A DNA stretch of 64,000 nt from Caulobacteraceae bacterium. GTDB lineage: Bacteria > Pseudomonadota > Alphaproteobacteria > Caulobacterales > Caulobacteraceae. Shown here piece by piece: positions 53,765 to 62,368 of the stretch (position 1 is the stretch's first letter; each line of letters begins with the position of its first letter). Made by a program: the position numbers and the translations under genes. The notes under the pieces were generated by a model. The model ran no database searches. It saw nothing but the letters and a program-made list of their open reading frames with translations, and was not told where the DNA came from. The stretch spans positions 62,001 to 126,000 of the forward strand of contig CANJPZ010000001.1 of the NCBI GenBank assembly GCA_947476325.1, given 5' to 3'.

Positions 53765-54376
53765 GTGTCACAGCTCATCACCATGATCATCTTCGCCGTT
53801 GCGGCTGTGGTGGTTCTCTATCAGCTTTACGCCGTGCTCGGCCGGCGGGTCGGGCGGCAACCCGAAGACGCCGCCAACCCGCCCGTGACGCCGCCGGTTC
53901 GCGAAGAGCTGGACGCACGCTCAGAGGAAGACGCTGCGGCCCTCACAGGCCTGGCGGCGCTTCGGGCCCGCGATCCCTCGTTTGACGCCGGCCGTTTCCT
54001 GAACGGCGCCCGGTCGGCCTATGAAATGATCGTCAAGGATTTCGCTGAAGGCGACCGTGAGGCGCTGCAGAACCTGCTCGCGCCCGGCGTGCTTGCGGCC
54101 TTCGAAAAGGTCATAGCCGCGCGCGAAGCGGCCGGCGAGACGCAATCGGTGGAATTCATCCAGCCGCCGCGCGGCGATCTGGAAACCATAAAGGTTGAAG
54201 GCGACAAGGCCGGCATCAAGGTCCGCTTCCTGGCCGAACAGCGCGTCCGCACCCGGACCAGCGAGGGCGAGGCCGTTGATGACCGCCGTACCGCGGAAGC
54301 TTGGACATTTGAACGCAACCTTAAGAGCCGTGACCCTAACTGGCTGCTCGTTCGGGTAGACGCAGCAGAGGCTTAA
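53765..54376 (+). CDS. timA: Tim44/TimA family protein
   Basis: This 203-residue protein has an N-terminal membrane helix (IIFAVAAVVVLYQLYAVLG), a Gln/Pro-rich linker, and a C-terminal Tim44-like domain (FDAGRFLNGARSAYEMIVKDF, TFERNLKSRDPNWLLVRVDA). Bacterial TimA resembles the Tim44 domain of the mitochondrial import motor and is of uncertain role at the inner membrane. I start at GTG 53765, where the family's N-terminus begins, with GGAAAG upstream; an in-frame ATG 15 bases earlier is the alternative. mltA follows seven bases later. Confidence 0.85.
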   Translation: MSQLITMIIFAVAAVVVLYQLYAVLGRRVGRQPEDAANPPVTPPVREELDARSEEDAAALTGLAALRARDPSFDAGRFLNGARSAYEMIVKDFAEGDREALQNLLAPGVLAAFEKVIAAREAAGETQSVEFIQPPRGDLETIKVEGDKAGIKVRFLAEQRVRTRTSEGEAVDDRRTAEAWTFERNLKSRDPNWLLVRVDAAEA

Positions 54377-54383
54377 GGAATCC

Positions 54384-55523
54384 ATGAGGCGTGCGAGTCT
54401 GGCGGCCGCTCTTGCAGCCGCGGTCTTTCTGCATGGGTGCGCCAGCGCGCCAAAGCCGCAACCTGTGGCGCCCGCCGCGCCTTCGCGGCCTGCCGCGCCG
54501 CAAACCGCGCCCGCACCGCCAACGCCGTCTCCGGCCACGCCGGCCCCTTCAGCGCCGCCCGCCACCACAAGGGGCAGCGGCGAATTCTATCTGCGCCCCA
54601 GCGATCTGCCGGGTTGGACGGCGGAAGATCACCAGGCGGCCCTTGCCGCCTATCAGGCCGCCTGCGCCCTGCCGCGCGACTGGCCCTCCCAGGAGACCTG
54701 CAACGCCGCGCGCCTGTTGGGGCAGGCCGACGAGCCCACCGCGCGGCGGTTTCTGGAAACTGCCTTCCGCGTCGAGCCCCTGTCCGGAACGGGCCTGCTG
54801 ACCGCCTATTTCGCCCCGCAGTACGAGGCGCGCGAGCGGCCCGGCGGCGTCTTCAACATGCCGGTGCGTCCCGTGCCCGCCGATTTTCACGCCGGCCAGC
54901 CCTATGCCGACCGCAAGACCATCGAGGCCCGCCCGCCGAACGGGGCCCTGGCCTGGATGAAGGCCGAGGATCTGTTCTTCCTGCAGATCCAGGGATCGGG
55001 AACCCTGGTCTATCCCGACGGCCACCGCATGAAGGTGGTTTTCGCCGCTCACAATTCACGGGGCTTTGTCGGCATCGCCAATCCGATGCGCGACCGGGGC
55101 CTGCTGGCCGCCAACAACACCTCGGGCGATGCCATTCGACAGTGGCTGGCCGATCACCGTGGCCCGCGCGCCGCCGAGATCATGCAGCTCAATCCGCGAT
55201 ATGTGTTCTTCAATCTCGAACCCGACGACGGGGTCGAGCCCAAGGGCGCTGCGGGTCTGCCGCTGCCGTCGGGCCATGCCGTCGCCGTCGATCCGGCCTA
55301 CCACGAGATGGGTGACGTGATCTGGATCGACGCCGCCGCCCCGACCCTGGCGGGCGCCTTTGCGACCTATCAACGGATGGTTATCGCCCTCGATGGCGGC
55401 GGCGCCATCAAGGGCGATATCCGCGCTGATCTCTATCTGGGCCGGGGCGAAGACGCCGGGCGCGAGGCTGGACGGGTTCGCCACGACCTGCGCATGTACC
55501 GGTTCATTCCGCTCGAACGTTGA
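54384..55523 (+). CDS. mltA: Membrane-bound lytic murein transglycosylase A
   Basis: MltA cleaves peptidoglycan to 1,6-anhydromuropeptides at the outer membrane. The 379-residue protein has a signal peptide with lipobox LHGC, a long Pro/Ala linker (residues 25-70), the MltA domain with LTAYFAPQYEARERP, and the 3D domain at the C-terminus (VIWIDAAAPTLAGA, YLGRGEDAGREAGR) with its aspartates. It is seven bases downstream of timA and four bases upstream of the Smr gene, so all three probably share a transcript. Confidence 0.92.
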   Translation: MRRASLAAALAAAVFLHGCASAPKPQPVAPAAPSRPAAPQTAPAPPTPSPATPAPSAPPATTRGSGEFYLRPSDLPGWTAEDHQAALAAYQAACALPRDWPSQETCNAARLLGQADEPTARRFLETAFRVEPLSGTGLLTAYFAPQYEARERPGGVFNMPVRPVPADFHAGQPYADRKTIEARPPNGALAWMKAEDLFFLQIQGSGTLVYPDGHRMKVVFAAHNSRGFVGIANPMRDRGLLAANNTSGDAIRQWLADHRGPRAAEIMQLNPRYVFFNLEPDDGVEPKGAAGLPLPSGHAVAVDPAYHEMGDVIWIDAAAPTLAGAFATYQRMVIALDGGGAIKGDIRADLYLGRGEDAGREAGRVRHDLRMYRFIPLER

Positions 55524-55527
55524 CGCC

Positions 55528-56037
55528 ATGAGCCACCGGCCCTCGCCCGATGAAACAAGACTGTGGTCGGTGGTCGCCGCGACGGTGCGGCCCCTGCCGG
55601 GCCGCCCGACGCTGCATCCTCACGGGCCTCTCGATCCTGGTGCTCCGGCCGCCCGCCTGCCCGCCCCTGCGCCGCCGAAACCGGTCGCTGCCGGCCGGAC
55701 ATCGCCGCCCACGGCCATAGAGCCCGGCCGGCGGCGCAAGATCGCGCGGGGCCGCAGCGCGCTTGAAGCCACCCTCGATCTGCACGGTTATGGCCAGGAC
55801 GCCGCGGAGGTCGTGCTGCGAGGATTTCTCCTGCGCGCCTACGACCAGGGCCTGCGCGCGGCTCTGGTGATCACCGGTCGGGGCGTTCAGGGCTCGGGCG
55901 TCCTGCGCCGCCGCACGCCGGAATGGCTGGCGGCCGCAGATTTGAGGCACATCATCGCCGGGTTTTCCGAGTCCCACCAAAAGCACGGCGGTGAAGGCGC
56001 GCTTTACGTCGCGCTGAAACGCAAGCCGGCGGGATAG
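55528..56037 (+). CDS. Smr (MutS2 C-terminal) domain protein
   Basis: The 169-residue protein has a disordered Pro-rich first half and a C-terminal Smr domain: ATLDLHGYGQDAAEVVLRGFL, LVITGRGVQGSGVLRRRTPEWL and HGGEGALYVALKRK. Smr domains bind or nick nucleic acids; free-standing bacterial Smr proteins have no settled role, though some act on ribosomes or recombination intermediates. The DLHG and TGRG motifs expected for activity are present. The order timA-mltA-smr near secB recurs in alphaproteobacteria. Confidence 0.88.
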   Translation: MSHRPSPDETRLWSVVAATVRPLPGRPTLHPHGPLDPGAPAARLPAPAPPKPVAAGRTSPPTAIEPGRRRKIARGRSALEATLDLHGYGQDAAEVVLRGFLLRAYDQGLRAALVITGRGVQGSGVLRRRTPEWLAAADLRHIIAGFSESHQKHGGEGALYVALKRKPAG

Positions 56038-56100
56038 GGAAAGTCCGCAAGGAAATTTCCCATGTCTCGACGCGTTCCACAGGGGAGGCTAGACAAAGCC

Positions 56101-57198
56101 ATGGCCGATGATGCGGGCAAGGCAGGGGTGGGAAAGCAGAAGTTCGGCCAGGGCTTCCTGACCGACATCTGGTACTTCGCGGCCCTGTCGTCGGACCTCA
56201 GGGCCGGCGAGCTCAAACGCTACGAAATCCTGGGTGAGCCAGTGATGCTGGGGCGCGGGGCCTCGGGTGAAATCTTTGCCCTGCGCGATATCTGCCCTCA
56301 CCGCGCCTCGCCCCTGTCGGCCGGGCGAATCGTCAGCGAGGCCGGTGGCGGCGAAAGCGTCGAGTGCCCCTATCATGGCTGGCGATTCCGGCCCGACGGG
56401 GTCTGCGCGGCCATTCCCTCGCTGGTCGATGGCCAGGACCTCGATCCCGAAAAGATCCGCGTGCGGCGCTATCCCGTAGCCGAAAGCCAGGGCCTGGTGT
56501 TCGTCTGGGTGGCCGGCGACGCCAGAGGCGCCGGCGAGCCGACCGAGCCGCCGCCGCTCTTCCCGGGCGTCGTCGGCGGCGCGCCCAAGATCGTCGATTC
56601 CATGGTCTTCGACGCCCACATCGACCATGCCGTGGTCGGCCTCATGGATCCGGCCCACGGACCTTATGTGCACCGCCAGTGGTGGTGGCGCACCAGCGGC
56701 TCGCAGCACGCCAAGGCCAAGAAATTCGCGCCCGCCGAGCAGGGTTTTTCCATGCTCCGGCACGAGCCGTCGAAAAACAGTCGCGCCTACGCCATCCTGG
56801 GCGGCGAGCCCCTGACCGAGATAACCTTCCGTATTCCGGGGCTTCGCTGGGAGCACATCACGGTCGGCGCGCGCCAGGTGCTGTCCCTGACCTGTCTGAC
56901 GCCCCTGACCGACAAGGCCACCCGGATTACCCAGATCATCTGGTCCGACCACCCGGCCTTTGTATTCCTCAAGCCCTTCATCAAGGCCGGGGCCAAGGCC
57001 TTCCTGCGCCAGGACGCCGGCATGGTGAACCTGCAGAATGAGGGCCTGAAGTACGATCCGACCCTGTTGTGGATCGACGACGCTGACAAACAGGCCAAGT
57101 GGTACCAGCAGCTCAAACGCGAATGGACCACCTCGCGGGCTGAGGGCCGCGCCTTCGTCAATCCGGTCCAGCCGGGGACCTTGCGGTGGAAAAGCTAG
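56101..57198 (+). CDS. Rieske non-heme iron oxygenase, alpha-subunit type
   Basis: The 365-residue protein has an N-terminal Rieske domain with the [2Fe-2S] ligands in ICPHRASPLSAG and CPYHGWRF and a C-terminal catalytic domain of the PaO/VanA-like branch; the mononuclear-iron region reads DHAVVGLMDPAHGPYVH, with His-His-Asp candidates. Such enzymes hydroxylate or demethylate aromatic or polycyclic substrates using a separate reductase; no reductase or ferredoxin gene adjoins, so the partner must be elsewhere. I choose ATG 56101 after GGGGAGG; an ATG at 56062 would add 13 residues. Its stop overlaps the convergent divL gene by four bases. The substrate is unknown. Confidence 0.85.
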   Translation: MADDAGKAGVGKQKFGQGFLTDIWYFAALSSDLRAGELKRYEILGEPVMLGRGASGEIFALRDICPHRASPLSAGRIVSEAGGGESVECPYHGWRFRPDGVCAAIPSLVDGQDLDPEKIRVRRYPVAESQGLVFVWVAGDARGAGEPTEPPPLFPGVVGGAPKIVDSMVFDAHIDHAVVGLMDPAHGPYVHRQWWWRTSGSQHAKAKKFAPAEQGFSMLRHEPSKNSRAYAILGGEPLTEITFRIPGLRWEHITVGARQVLSLTCLTPLTDKATRITQIIWSDHPAFVFLKPFIKAGAKAFLRQDAGMVNLQNEGLKYDPTLLWIDDADKQAKWYQQLKREWTTSRAEGRAFVNPVQPGTLRWKS

Positions 57199-59510
57199 AA
57201 CATCTCCGCCTGGCCGGGGCCGTCGACGATGGCCTCTTCCGGCAGGTGCAGAGTGAAGGTCGAGCCTGAGCCCGGCTCGCTTTCCAGTGCCACCCAGCCG
57301 CCGTGCAGCTCGACAATGGCCTTGACCAGGGCCAGGGCCAGCCCCGGACCGCCCTGTTCGCGGCCTATGAAGCGATCAAAGATGTGGGCCTGCACGTGGA
57401 ACGGAATACCCCGCCCGCGGTCGTTGACCCTGAGGGTAATCTCGCTGCCCGCCCGGCCCGCCGTGACCGTGACAATGGCGCCCCGCGGACTCTGGCGAAG
57501 CGCGTTCTCAAGCAGGTGGTCCAGGGCTTGCCCCAGACGGTGCGGGTCGGCCCGGATCAGGCCGATCTGCGAGCCACAGTCGATCTCGATCGCAACACCC
57601 AATTCCACGCAGTCCCGGACGAACCTATCCTTCGCCGCGTCCAGCATGCCGGCAATGGTGACGTCGCTGAGATCCAGCGCCATCTCGCCCGCGTCGATCT
57701 GGGCCATGTCCAGCACATCGTCGATGGACCGCGCCAACTGTGTCGCCGCCAAACGGACCGAGCCGATATAGCCGCGCGCCTGGGCGGGCAGGGCGTCGCC
57801 CGAAAAGTCCAGCAGCTCTGAATAGCCGATGATGGTGGTCAGCGGCGTTCTGAGTTCATAGGAGACATTGCCGACGAAATCGCGCTTGAGTCGTTCGGCC
57901 TCGGCCAGGGCGGCCGAGCGATCCTGATAAGCCTTTTCCAGGCCGCGCTTTTCAGTGACGTCCGAAAACGCGATCAATGTCGCGCCATCGGGCAGGGGCC
58001 GCGATTGCCAAGCGACGATTCGGTCATTGCTGGTGCGCGCCTCGCCGCCGGTTACGACGCGACTGACCGGATCAGGATCAGTGACCCTGCCTTTCAGGTC
58101 ACGCCAGAACCCGACGTCGTGCAGGCGCGGGGTGCACAGATCGACCACGCCGTTGAAGTCTCCGGCGTCCTCGACTTGAGCCTTTGATATATTCCAGAAC
58201 TGTTCGAAGGCGTCGTTGTGCAGGCGCAGCCGTCCGTCGGACGCAAAGACCGCTATGGCGTCATTCAGCTTGTCGAGGGTCGCCTGGTGGACCTGGATCA
58301 GCGCGTTGTACTGGGCCTTCAGCCGCAGCTCGCCGGTGATATCGGAATACAGCAACAGCAGGCCGCCCATGGGATGGGCCTGGCGCACGACCCGCAGGGT
58401 GCGTCCGTCAGGCAAGCTCCACAGTTCGTCTGGCCCCTGCTCCAGTTCGGCGTAGTGGCCGAGCTCGTGGGCTTTCCAGGCGGCGTAGTCGGCGGTTTCG
58501 GGCAATCGGCGGCGCTGGCGCAGGCGATCGAGTAGCTCGCCGTGGGTCGGCGCTTCAGCAAGCCAGGCTGGCTCCAGACCCCACAGATTGGCGAACGCGG
58601 TATTGTGGAAGGCCAGGCGCTTGGCGGCAGTGAACACCGCCACGCCGTCCGCAATGTGATTGAGGGTATCGTCGTGGGCGGTGGCGTGGCGTTTTACGGC
58701 CTCGCGCAGGTCTTCGGTTTCGGTCACATCGGTGGCGCGAAGGACGATCTCGTCTCCCACACTTGGCGCGGCGACAATCCGGTAGGCGCGGCGTTGGCCG
58801 CCAGCGGCAATCCAGCGCAGTGTTTCTCGGGGGCCGCCTGCGTTCCTGGCGTCGCGGGCCAGGGCTTCAGTGGCCTTGTCAAAAGACAGGCCTCGCTCCC
58901 GCGCATCTTCCAGACTGCTCGCGTCGACCGCCGCTAGCCAACCGGCGTTAGCCCAGGCGAGCTCGCCTTCTTGACTGATGATCCAGACGATGTCGCCGAG
59001 CGCTTCCAGCACCGCCAGCGGCCGGCGATCACCACCTTCGATCGCCGATGCCGGACCTCCGGGTGTCAGTCGCAACCAGGCTGACCCGCCGGCCGTTCCG
59101 CCCAGAACACCGATCGAGGCGCCCCCGATCCGGGCGGTGAAGGCGCATGGCTCGCCCTGGCCAATCAGGGCCTGGACCACAGCCGCATAGGCCGGATCGT
59201 TCTGCATCAGGGCGTCGACCAGTCGCGTGGCCAGCGGTGGGCAACCCGCGATCACGGCACAGCGCGCCAGCGCGTCCGCGCCTGCGGTCAGAATGGCGTC
59301 ATCCCCGTTCAGACAGATAAGGGCTGACCCGGCCGCCTCGAGGGCCGCTGTTGCCGTGCCGGCTTCCAGTTCCAGGACCTCAAGCCGCTGATCGCCGGAC
59401 GCGGCGCGCGCTTCTTCGCGCCGGCGCGCGGCGACGGCCCACGCCGTTGCGGCAACAGCCAGCGCGACCGCGCCGACCGCGGCGGTCAGGACATAGTCTG
59501 AAACGACCAT
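57195..59510 (-). CDS. divL: DivL-type cell-fate signalling protein (tyrosine in place of the kinase histidine)
   Basis: DivL is a non-canonical histidine-kinase homologue that, with DivK and CckA, controls CtrA activity and polarity in Caulobacter. The 771-residue protein has one N-terminal membrane helix (VLTAAVGAVALAVAATAW), several PAS-like regions (about 160-540; IAVFASDGRLRLHNDAFEQF is one), a dimerisation helix with FVGNVSYELRTPLTTIIGYS, and a HATPase domain ending FTLHLPEE. The residue at the phospho-His position is Tyr551 (codon TAT at 57858-57860), the hallmark of DivL (Y550 in Caulobacter, 769 residues). GGPGLALALVKAI keeps a G-box, but DivL function does not need kinase activity. 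The neighbours differ from Caulobacter's divL locus. Confidence 0.93.
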   Translation of the reverse strand: MVVSDYVLTAAVGAVALAVAATAWAVAARRREEARAASGDQRLEVLELEAGTATAALEAAGSALICLNGDDAILTAGADALARCAVIAGCPPLATRLVDALMQNDPAYAAVVQALIGQGEPCAFTARIGGASIGVLGGTAGGSAWLRLTPGGPASAIEGGDRRPLAVLEALGDIVWIISQEGELAWANAGWLAAVDASSLEDARERGLSFDKATEALARDARNAGGPRETLRWIAAGGQRRAYRIVAAPSVGDEIVLRATDVTETEDLREAVKRHATAHDDTLNHIADGVAVFTAAKRLAFHNTAFANLWGLEPAWLAEAPTHGELLDRLRQRRRLPETADYAAWKAHELGHYAELEQGPDELWSLPDGRTLRVVRQAHPMGGLLLLYSDITGELRLKAQYNALIQVHQATLDKLNDAIAVFASDGRLRLHNDAFEQFWNISKAQVEDAGDFNGVVDLCTPRLHDVGFWRDLKGRVTDPDPVSRVVTGGEARTSNDRIVAWQSRPLPDGATLIAFSDVTEKRGLEKAYQDRSAALAEAERLKRDFVGNVSYELRTPLTTIIGYSELLDFSGDALPAQARGYIGSVRLAATQLARSIDDVLDMAQIDAGEMALDLSDVTIAGMLDAAKDRFVRDCVELGVAIEIDCGSQIGLIRADPHRLGQALDHLLENALRQSPRGAIVTVTAGRAGSEITLRVNDRGRGIPFHVQAHIFDRFIGREQGGPGLALALVKAIVELHGGWVALESEPGSGSTFTLHLPEEAIVDGPGQAEMF

Positions 59511-59638
59511 CGAATTGCCGCTTGCCCCGGACGCAAGATTCGCCCGTCGAGCGAATCATAGGGCGGATGAGCAATCCGGCGAAGACAAAACCCGCAGGCC
59601 TATCGCGACAGCAGCATTTTGAGCCACAATAGGCGTCC

Positions 59639-60208
59639 ATGAGCGCCATCCTCTATCCCGTCGCCCAGAACGCAGAGCGCGCCCTGGCCTCGCCCGTCGG
59701 CCGGGCCGCGCGCGAGAGTGAGGCGGTGATTCTTGCCGGCGGCGCCGTTACCTTTGTCAGCGAGCCGGCAGGGCCTGCGTTCGAGACCTATCAAGCGGCG
59801 CTTTCGGCCTGGAAAGATCGTATTGATGATGGCCGGCAGCTTGCGCCAGAGGATCGATTTTGCGCCCTGCGCGAAGTGATTGTTCACGAGGGTGGCCGAC
59901 GGGCCCGGATGAAGGTTGCCCGGCCGGTGTACAGGGACGGCAAACGCTGGAGCGCGCCGCCTGCCTTGCCGCCTACGGCCTGGCGCCTGTCGGTGAGCTA
60001 TTGGCGGGTTGCGGACGCCGAGGAGCGAGCTGCGCTGGAACAGGCTCGCAAGGTGCGCCGCAAAGCCGCCTCCGAAGTTGATGCCGCTACCCTGCGAGCC
60101 CTGGCTCGTCAGCCCTTGTTGCCCGTGCGGCCGCAACAGCCGCTGGACATAGGCTTGTTCGAATACCGCCTGCCCGAGGCGCCGCACATCATTGTGCCCG
60201 ATGAGTGA
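59639..60208 (+). CDS. Protein of unknown function coupled to a metallopeptidase gene
   Basis: I do not recognise this 189-residue soluble protein. It has a hydrophobic N-terminal half (REAVILAGGAVTFV-like, written here as SEAVILAGGAVTFVSEPAG), several basic Arg pairs (GGRRARMKVARPVYRDGKRW), and an Ala/Arg-rich helical C-terminal part (EERAALEQARKVRRKAASE) ending LPEAPHIIVPDE. No signal peptide, membrane helix or catalytic motif is clear. The last codons overlap the start of a zincin-type gene by eight bases, so the two are translationally coupled and likely act together. It is divergent from divL by 128 bases. Confidence 0.6.
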   Translation: MSAILYPVAQNAERALASPVGRAARESEAVILAGGAVTFVSEPAGPAFETYQAALSAWKDRIDDGRQLAPEDRFCALREVIVHEGGRRARMKVARPVYRDGKRWSAPPALPPTAWRLSVSYWRVADAEERAALEQARKVRRKAASEVDAATLRALARQPLLPVRPQQPLDIGLFEYRLPEAPHIIVPDE

Positions 60209-60611
60209 GCTGCCTGTCTGGGCCGTTCGGCCCGCCCCGTCGCTGGAAGACTTCGCCCAGCTTGGTGAGGCGGCGTTTCGCGACCTGCCCGAACCATTCC
60301 GCAGTCTGGCCGGCGACGTGCTTATCAGGGTCGACGATTTTCCGGGTGAGGATGTTCTGGCTGAGCTGGGCGTTGAGGATCCGTTTGAGCTGACCGGGCT
60401 CTACAGCGGCGTCGATCTGGGTCGCCGTTCGGTGCTCGATCCTGAACCGGCTGTCTCGCGCATCTTCCTCTATCGGCGGCCGATCCTCGATGAATGGGCA
60501 GAGCGCGGCGACCTGACCCTGGCCGAACTGATCAACCATGTTCTGGTCCACGAGATCGGCCATCACTTCGGTCTGTCGGACGACGATATTGACCGGGTCG
60601 AGGCCGAATGA
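60201..60611 (+). CDS. Small zincin-type metallopeptidase family protein
   Basis: The 136-residue protein has the zinc-binding HEIGHHFGLSDDDI near its C-terminus, in the arrangement HExxHHFGLSDxD seen in a family of short, mostly uncharacterised bacterial zincins (metallopeptidase family protein). The preceding LAELINHVLVHEI is a helix typical of the active site. ATG 60201 overlaps the upstream gene by eight bases. No signal peptide. The substrate is unknown; a role in processing the coupled protein is only a guess. Confidence 0.85.
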   Translation: MSELPVWAVRPAPSLEDFAQLGEAAFRDLPEPFRSLAGDVLIRVDDFPGEDVLAELGVEDPFELTGLYSGVDLGRRSVLDPEPAVSRIFLYRRPILDEWAERGDLTLAELINHVLVHEIGHHFGLSDDDIDRVEAE

Positions 60612-60701
60612 TCCGCAAGGGCCCGATTTGCGTATCATTCACAATAGGGGCCTAATTGGCGTCTAAGGTACGAAGTGACGCCGCCGTGAGGTGAAGCAGG
60701 C

Positions 60702-61226
60702 ATGAAACGCGCGCTCAAAGTCCTTGTTTTGCTGGCCATGGCTCCGACCCTGGCCTTCGCACTGACGTCAGCGCCCCAGCCGCGCAAGCCCGTCGCGCCA
60801 ACCTTCTTTACCGGCGAGTGGTACGAGATCGCCCGGACCGACAACTGGCGCCAGAAGGACTGCGAGGCGCCGACCTATCAGTTCGAACCCCTGAAGGCGA
60901 CCACCGCCACCTTCACCCTGACCTGCCGAAAGGGCTCGCCGGCCGGACCACCTGAGGCGATCAGGGTGACTATCCGGGTGCCCCAGGACCAGGCGCGCAA
61001 CAAGTTCCGGGTCTCCGCCATGGGCGGGCTGTTATCGACCGATTACTGGGTGCTGGACATCGCCGACGACAATTCCTGGTCGATCCTGGCCACGCCGGGT
61101 GGGGGTTATGTCTGGTTGCTGGCGCGCAGGCCGGCGCTTGATTCGCCTACCAGAACCCGCCTGTTGAATGACATTCGCGGCATGGGCTACGACATGAACA
61201 AGATCGTGCTGCCCCGCCAGGCCTAG
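60702..61226 (+). CDS. Lipocalin family protein (Blc-like)
   Basis: Lipocalins carry hydrophobic ligands in a beta barrel. The 174-residue protein has an N-terminal hydrophobic signal (VLVLLAMAPTLAFALTS), the first lipocalin block GEWYEIARTDNW (G-x-W), a second segment STDYWVLDIADDNSWSILATP and a C-terminal helix with RLLNDIRGMGYD. There is no lipobox cysteine, so unlike E. coli Blc it is probably a soluble periplasmic protein. Two cysteines (KDCEAP, LTCRKG) may form a disulfide. A GAAGCAGGC leader precedes ATG 60702; it is monocistronic. Confidence 0.82.
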   Translation: MKRALKVLVLLAMAPTLAFALTSAPQPRKPVAPTFFTGEWYEIARTDNWRQKDCEAPTYQFEPLKATTATFTLTCRKGSPAGPPEAIRVTIRVPQDQARNKFRVSAMGGLLSTDYWVLDIADDNSWSILATPGGGYVWLLARRPALDSPTRTRLLNDIRGMGYDMNKIVLPRQA

Positions 61227-61248
61227 ACGCGCCACCGATTGACCCGGG

Positions 61249-61263
61249 GAACGTAGCCGGAAC
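61249..61263. promoter_or_regulatory. LexA (SOS) box upstream of mmcB
   Basis: GAAC-GTAGCCG-GAAC is the reverse complement of GTTC-N7-GTTC, the alphaproteobacterial LexA operator, with no mismatch. A -35-like TTGACC lies five bases to its left (61239-61244) and the mmcB ATG codon lies 13 bases to its right, so LexA bound here would block the promoter. Confidence 0.85.
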
Positions 61264-61276
61264 ATAGTTCGTCAGC

Positions 61277-61694
61277 ATGGACGCCGAAGTCACCTTTATT
61301 ACCCTTACGCGCCCAGAGGTCACCGGCGCGGTTGTTTGAGGCGCTTGGCTATGCGCCGTTGCTGGAGGTGGGCCTGCCAAACGGCCGGCGGGCCGACATC
61401 ATGGCGCTGGGCCCTCGCGGCCAGATCGCCATAGCCGAAGTCAAATCGAGCCTGGAAGATTTTCGGGTCGATCTGAAGTGGCCCGACTATCTGCCTTATT
61501 GCGACGCCTTCTATTTTGCGGTGGCGCCCGAGTTCCCGCGCGACATCCTGCCAGACGGCCCGGGCCTGATCATCGCCGACGGGTTCGGCGGTGCGGTGGT
61601 GGGCGAGGCGCCGCACACGACCCTGGTTCCTGCCCGGCGCAAAGCCCTGCTGTTGGCCTTCGCCCGCCTGGCGGCGTTTAGGGCTACGTTCTGA
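61277..61694 (+). pseudogene. mmcB: mmcB-type SOS-linked DNA repair gene, apparently frameshifted near its start
   Basis: From ATG 61277, 14 bases after the LexA box, the frame reads MDAEVTFITLTRPEVTGAVV and stops at TGA 61337. The family's next part, LFEALGYAPLLEVGLPNGRRAD, continues in a different frame from 61332 (a TTG) with nothing missing further on: AEVKSSLEDFRVDLKWPDYL, FYFAVAPEFP and PARRKALLLAFARL, ending at 61694. The two segments fit together with about five family residues missing, so a small deletion of about 13-14 bases (a shift) is likely. Translation from TTG 61332 would give a truncated 120-residue protein of the nuclease-like fold. MmcB takes part in SOS-linked DNA repair in Caulobacter. 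Confidence 0.65.
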
Positions 61695-61739
61695 AGGCCA
61701 TTTACGAGGCGCCAACGTTCAGCCTCGCTGCCTGAGCGC

Positions 61740-62297
61740 CTACTTTGGGGCCCGCTTGCTCAGAATGCGCTGCAGGGTGCGTCGGTGCATGTTGAGCCGG
61801 CGAGCGGTCTCGGAAACATTCTTGCCGCACATTTCATAGATTCGTTGGATATGCTCCCAACGAACGCGATCGGCCGACATCGGATTTTCGGGCGGAGGCG
61901 GACTCTCGCCTCCGACTGCAAGCAGGGCGCGGGCCACATCGTCGGCGTCAGCGGGCTTGGCCAGATAGTCGATGGCGCCTGCCTTAACCGCCGCGACGGC
62001 GGTGGCGATATTGCCATAACCGGTCAGCATGACGATTTTCGCGTCCGGCCGGGCCGCCTGCAGCGCCCGCACCACCTGCAGGCCGTTGCCGTCCTCCAGC
62101 CGCATGTCCAGCACCGCGTAGGCCGGCGCCCGCGCGCGAACCTGGTTGATCGCTTCGGTGACAGACTCGGCCAGCACGGGTTCGAAGCCGCGAACCTCCA
62201 GCGCCCGGCCCAGGCGGGTGCGTAAGGGCGCGTCATCATCCAGCAGCAGCAGGCTCTTGTCTGGCAGGGCCGCAATAATCTGCGTCAGGTCAGCCAT
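61740..62297 (-). CDS. regA: RegA/ActR/PrrA-type response regulator
   Basis: This 185-residue regulator has a receiver domain (LLLLDDDAPLRTRL; phospho-acceptor D64 in YAVLDMRLEDGNG; switch lysine in YLAKPADAD) and a C-terminal Fis-type helix-turn-helix KNVSETARRLNMHRRTLQRIL, with the proline-rich linker PPPPEN between them. RegA proteins are global redox regulators of respiration and metabolism in alphaproteobacteria. ATG 62297 gives the family start MADLTQIIA; in-frame ATGs at 62300 and 62336 are alternatives and have no clear SD. The cognate kinase gene lies 71 bases upstream on the same strand. Confidence 0.93.
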   Translation of the reverse strand: MADLTQIIAALPDKSLLLLDDDAPLRTRLGRALEVRGFEPVLAESVTEAINQVRARAPAYAVLDMRLEDGNGLQVVRALQAARPDAKIVMLTGYGNIATAVAAVKAGAIDYLAKPADADDVARALLAVGGESPPPPENPMSADRVRWEHIQRIYEMCGKNVSETARRLNMHRRTLQRILSKRAPK

Positions 62298-62368
62298 CAT
62301 CTCTTTCGCTGTGGATGAAGCGAGCGCTCCATTCATTGATCTATCTTGGAACCTGTTTTCGTCGCGCT

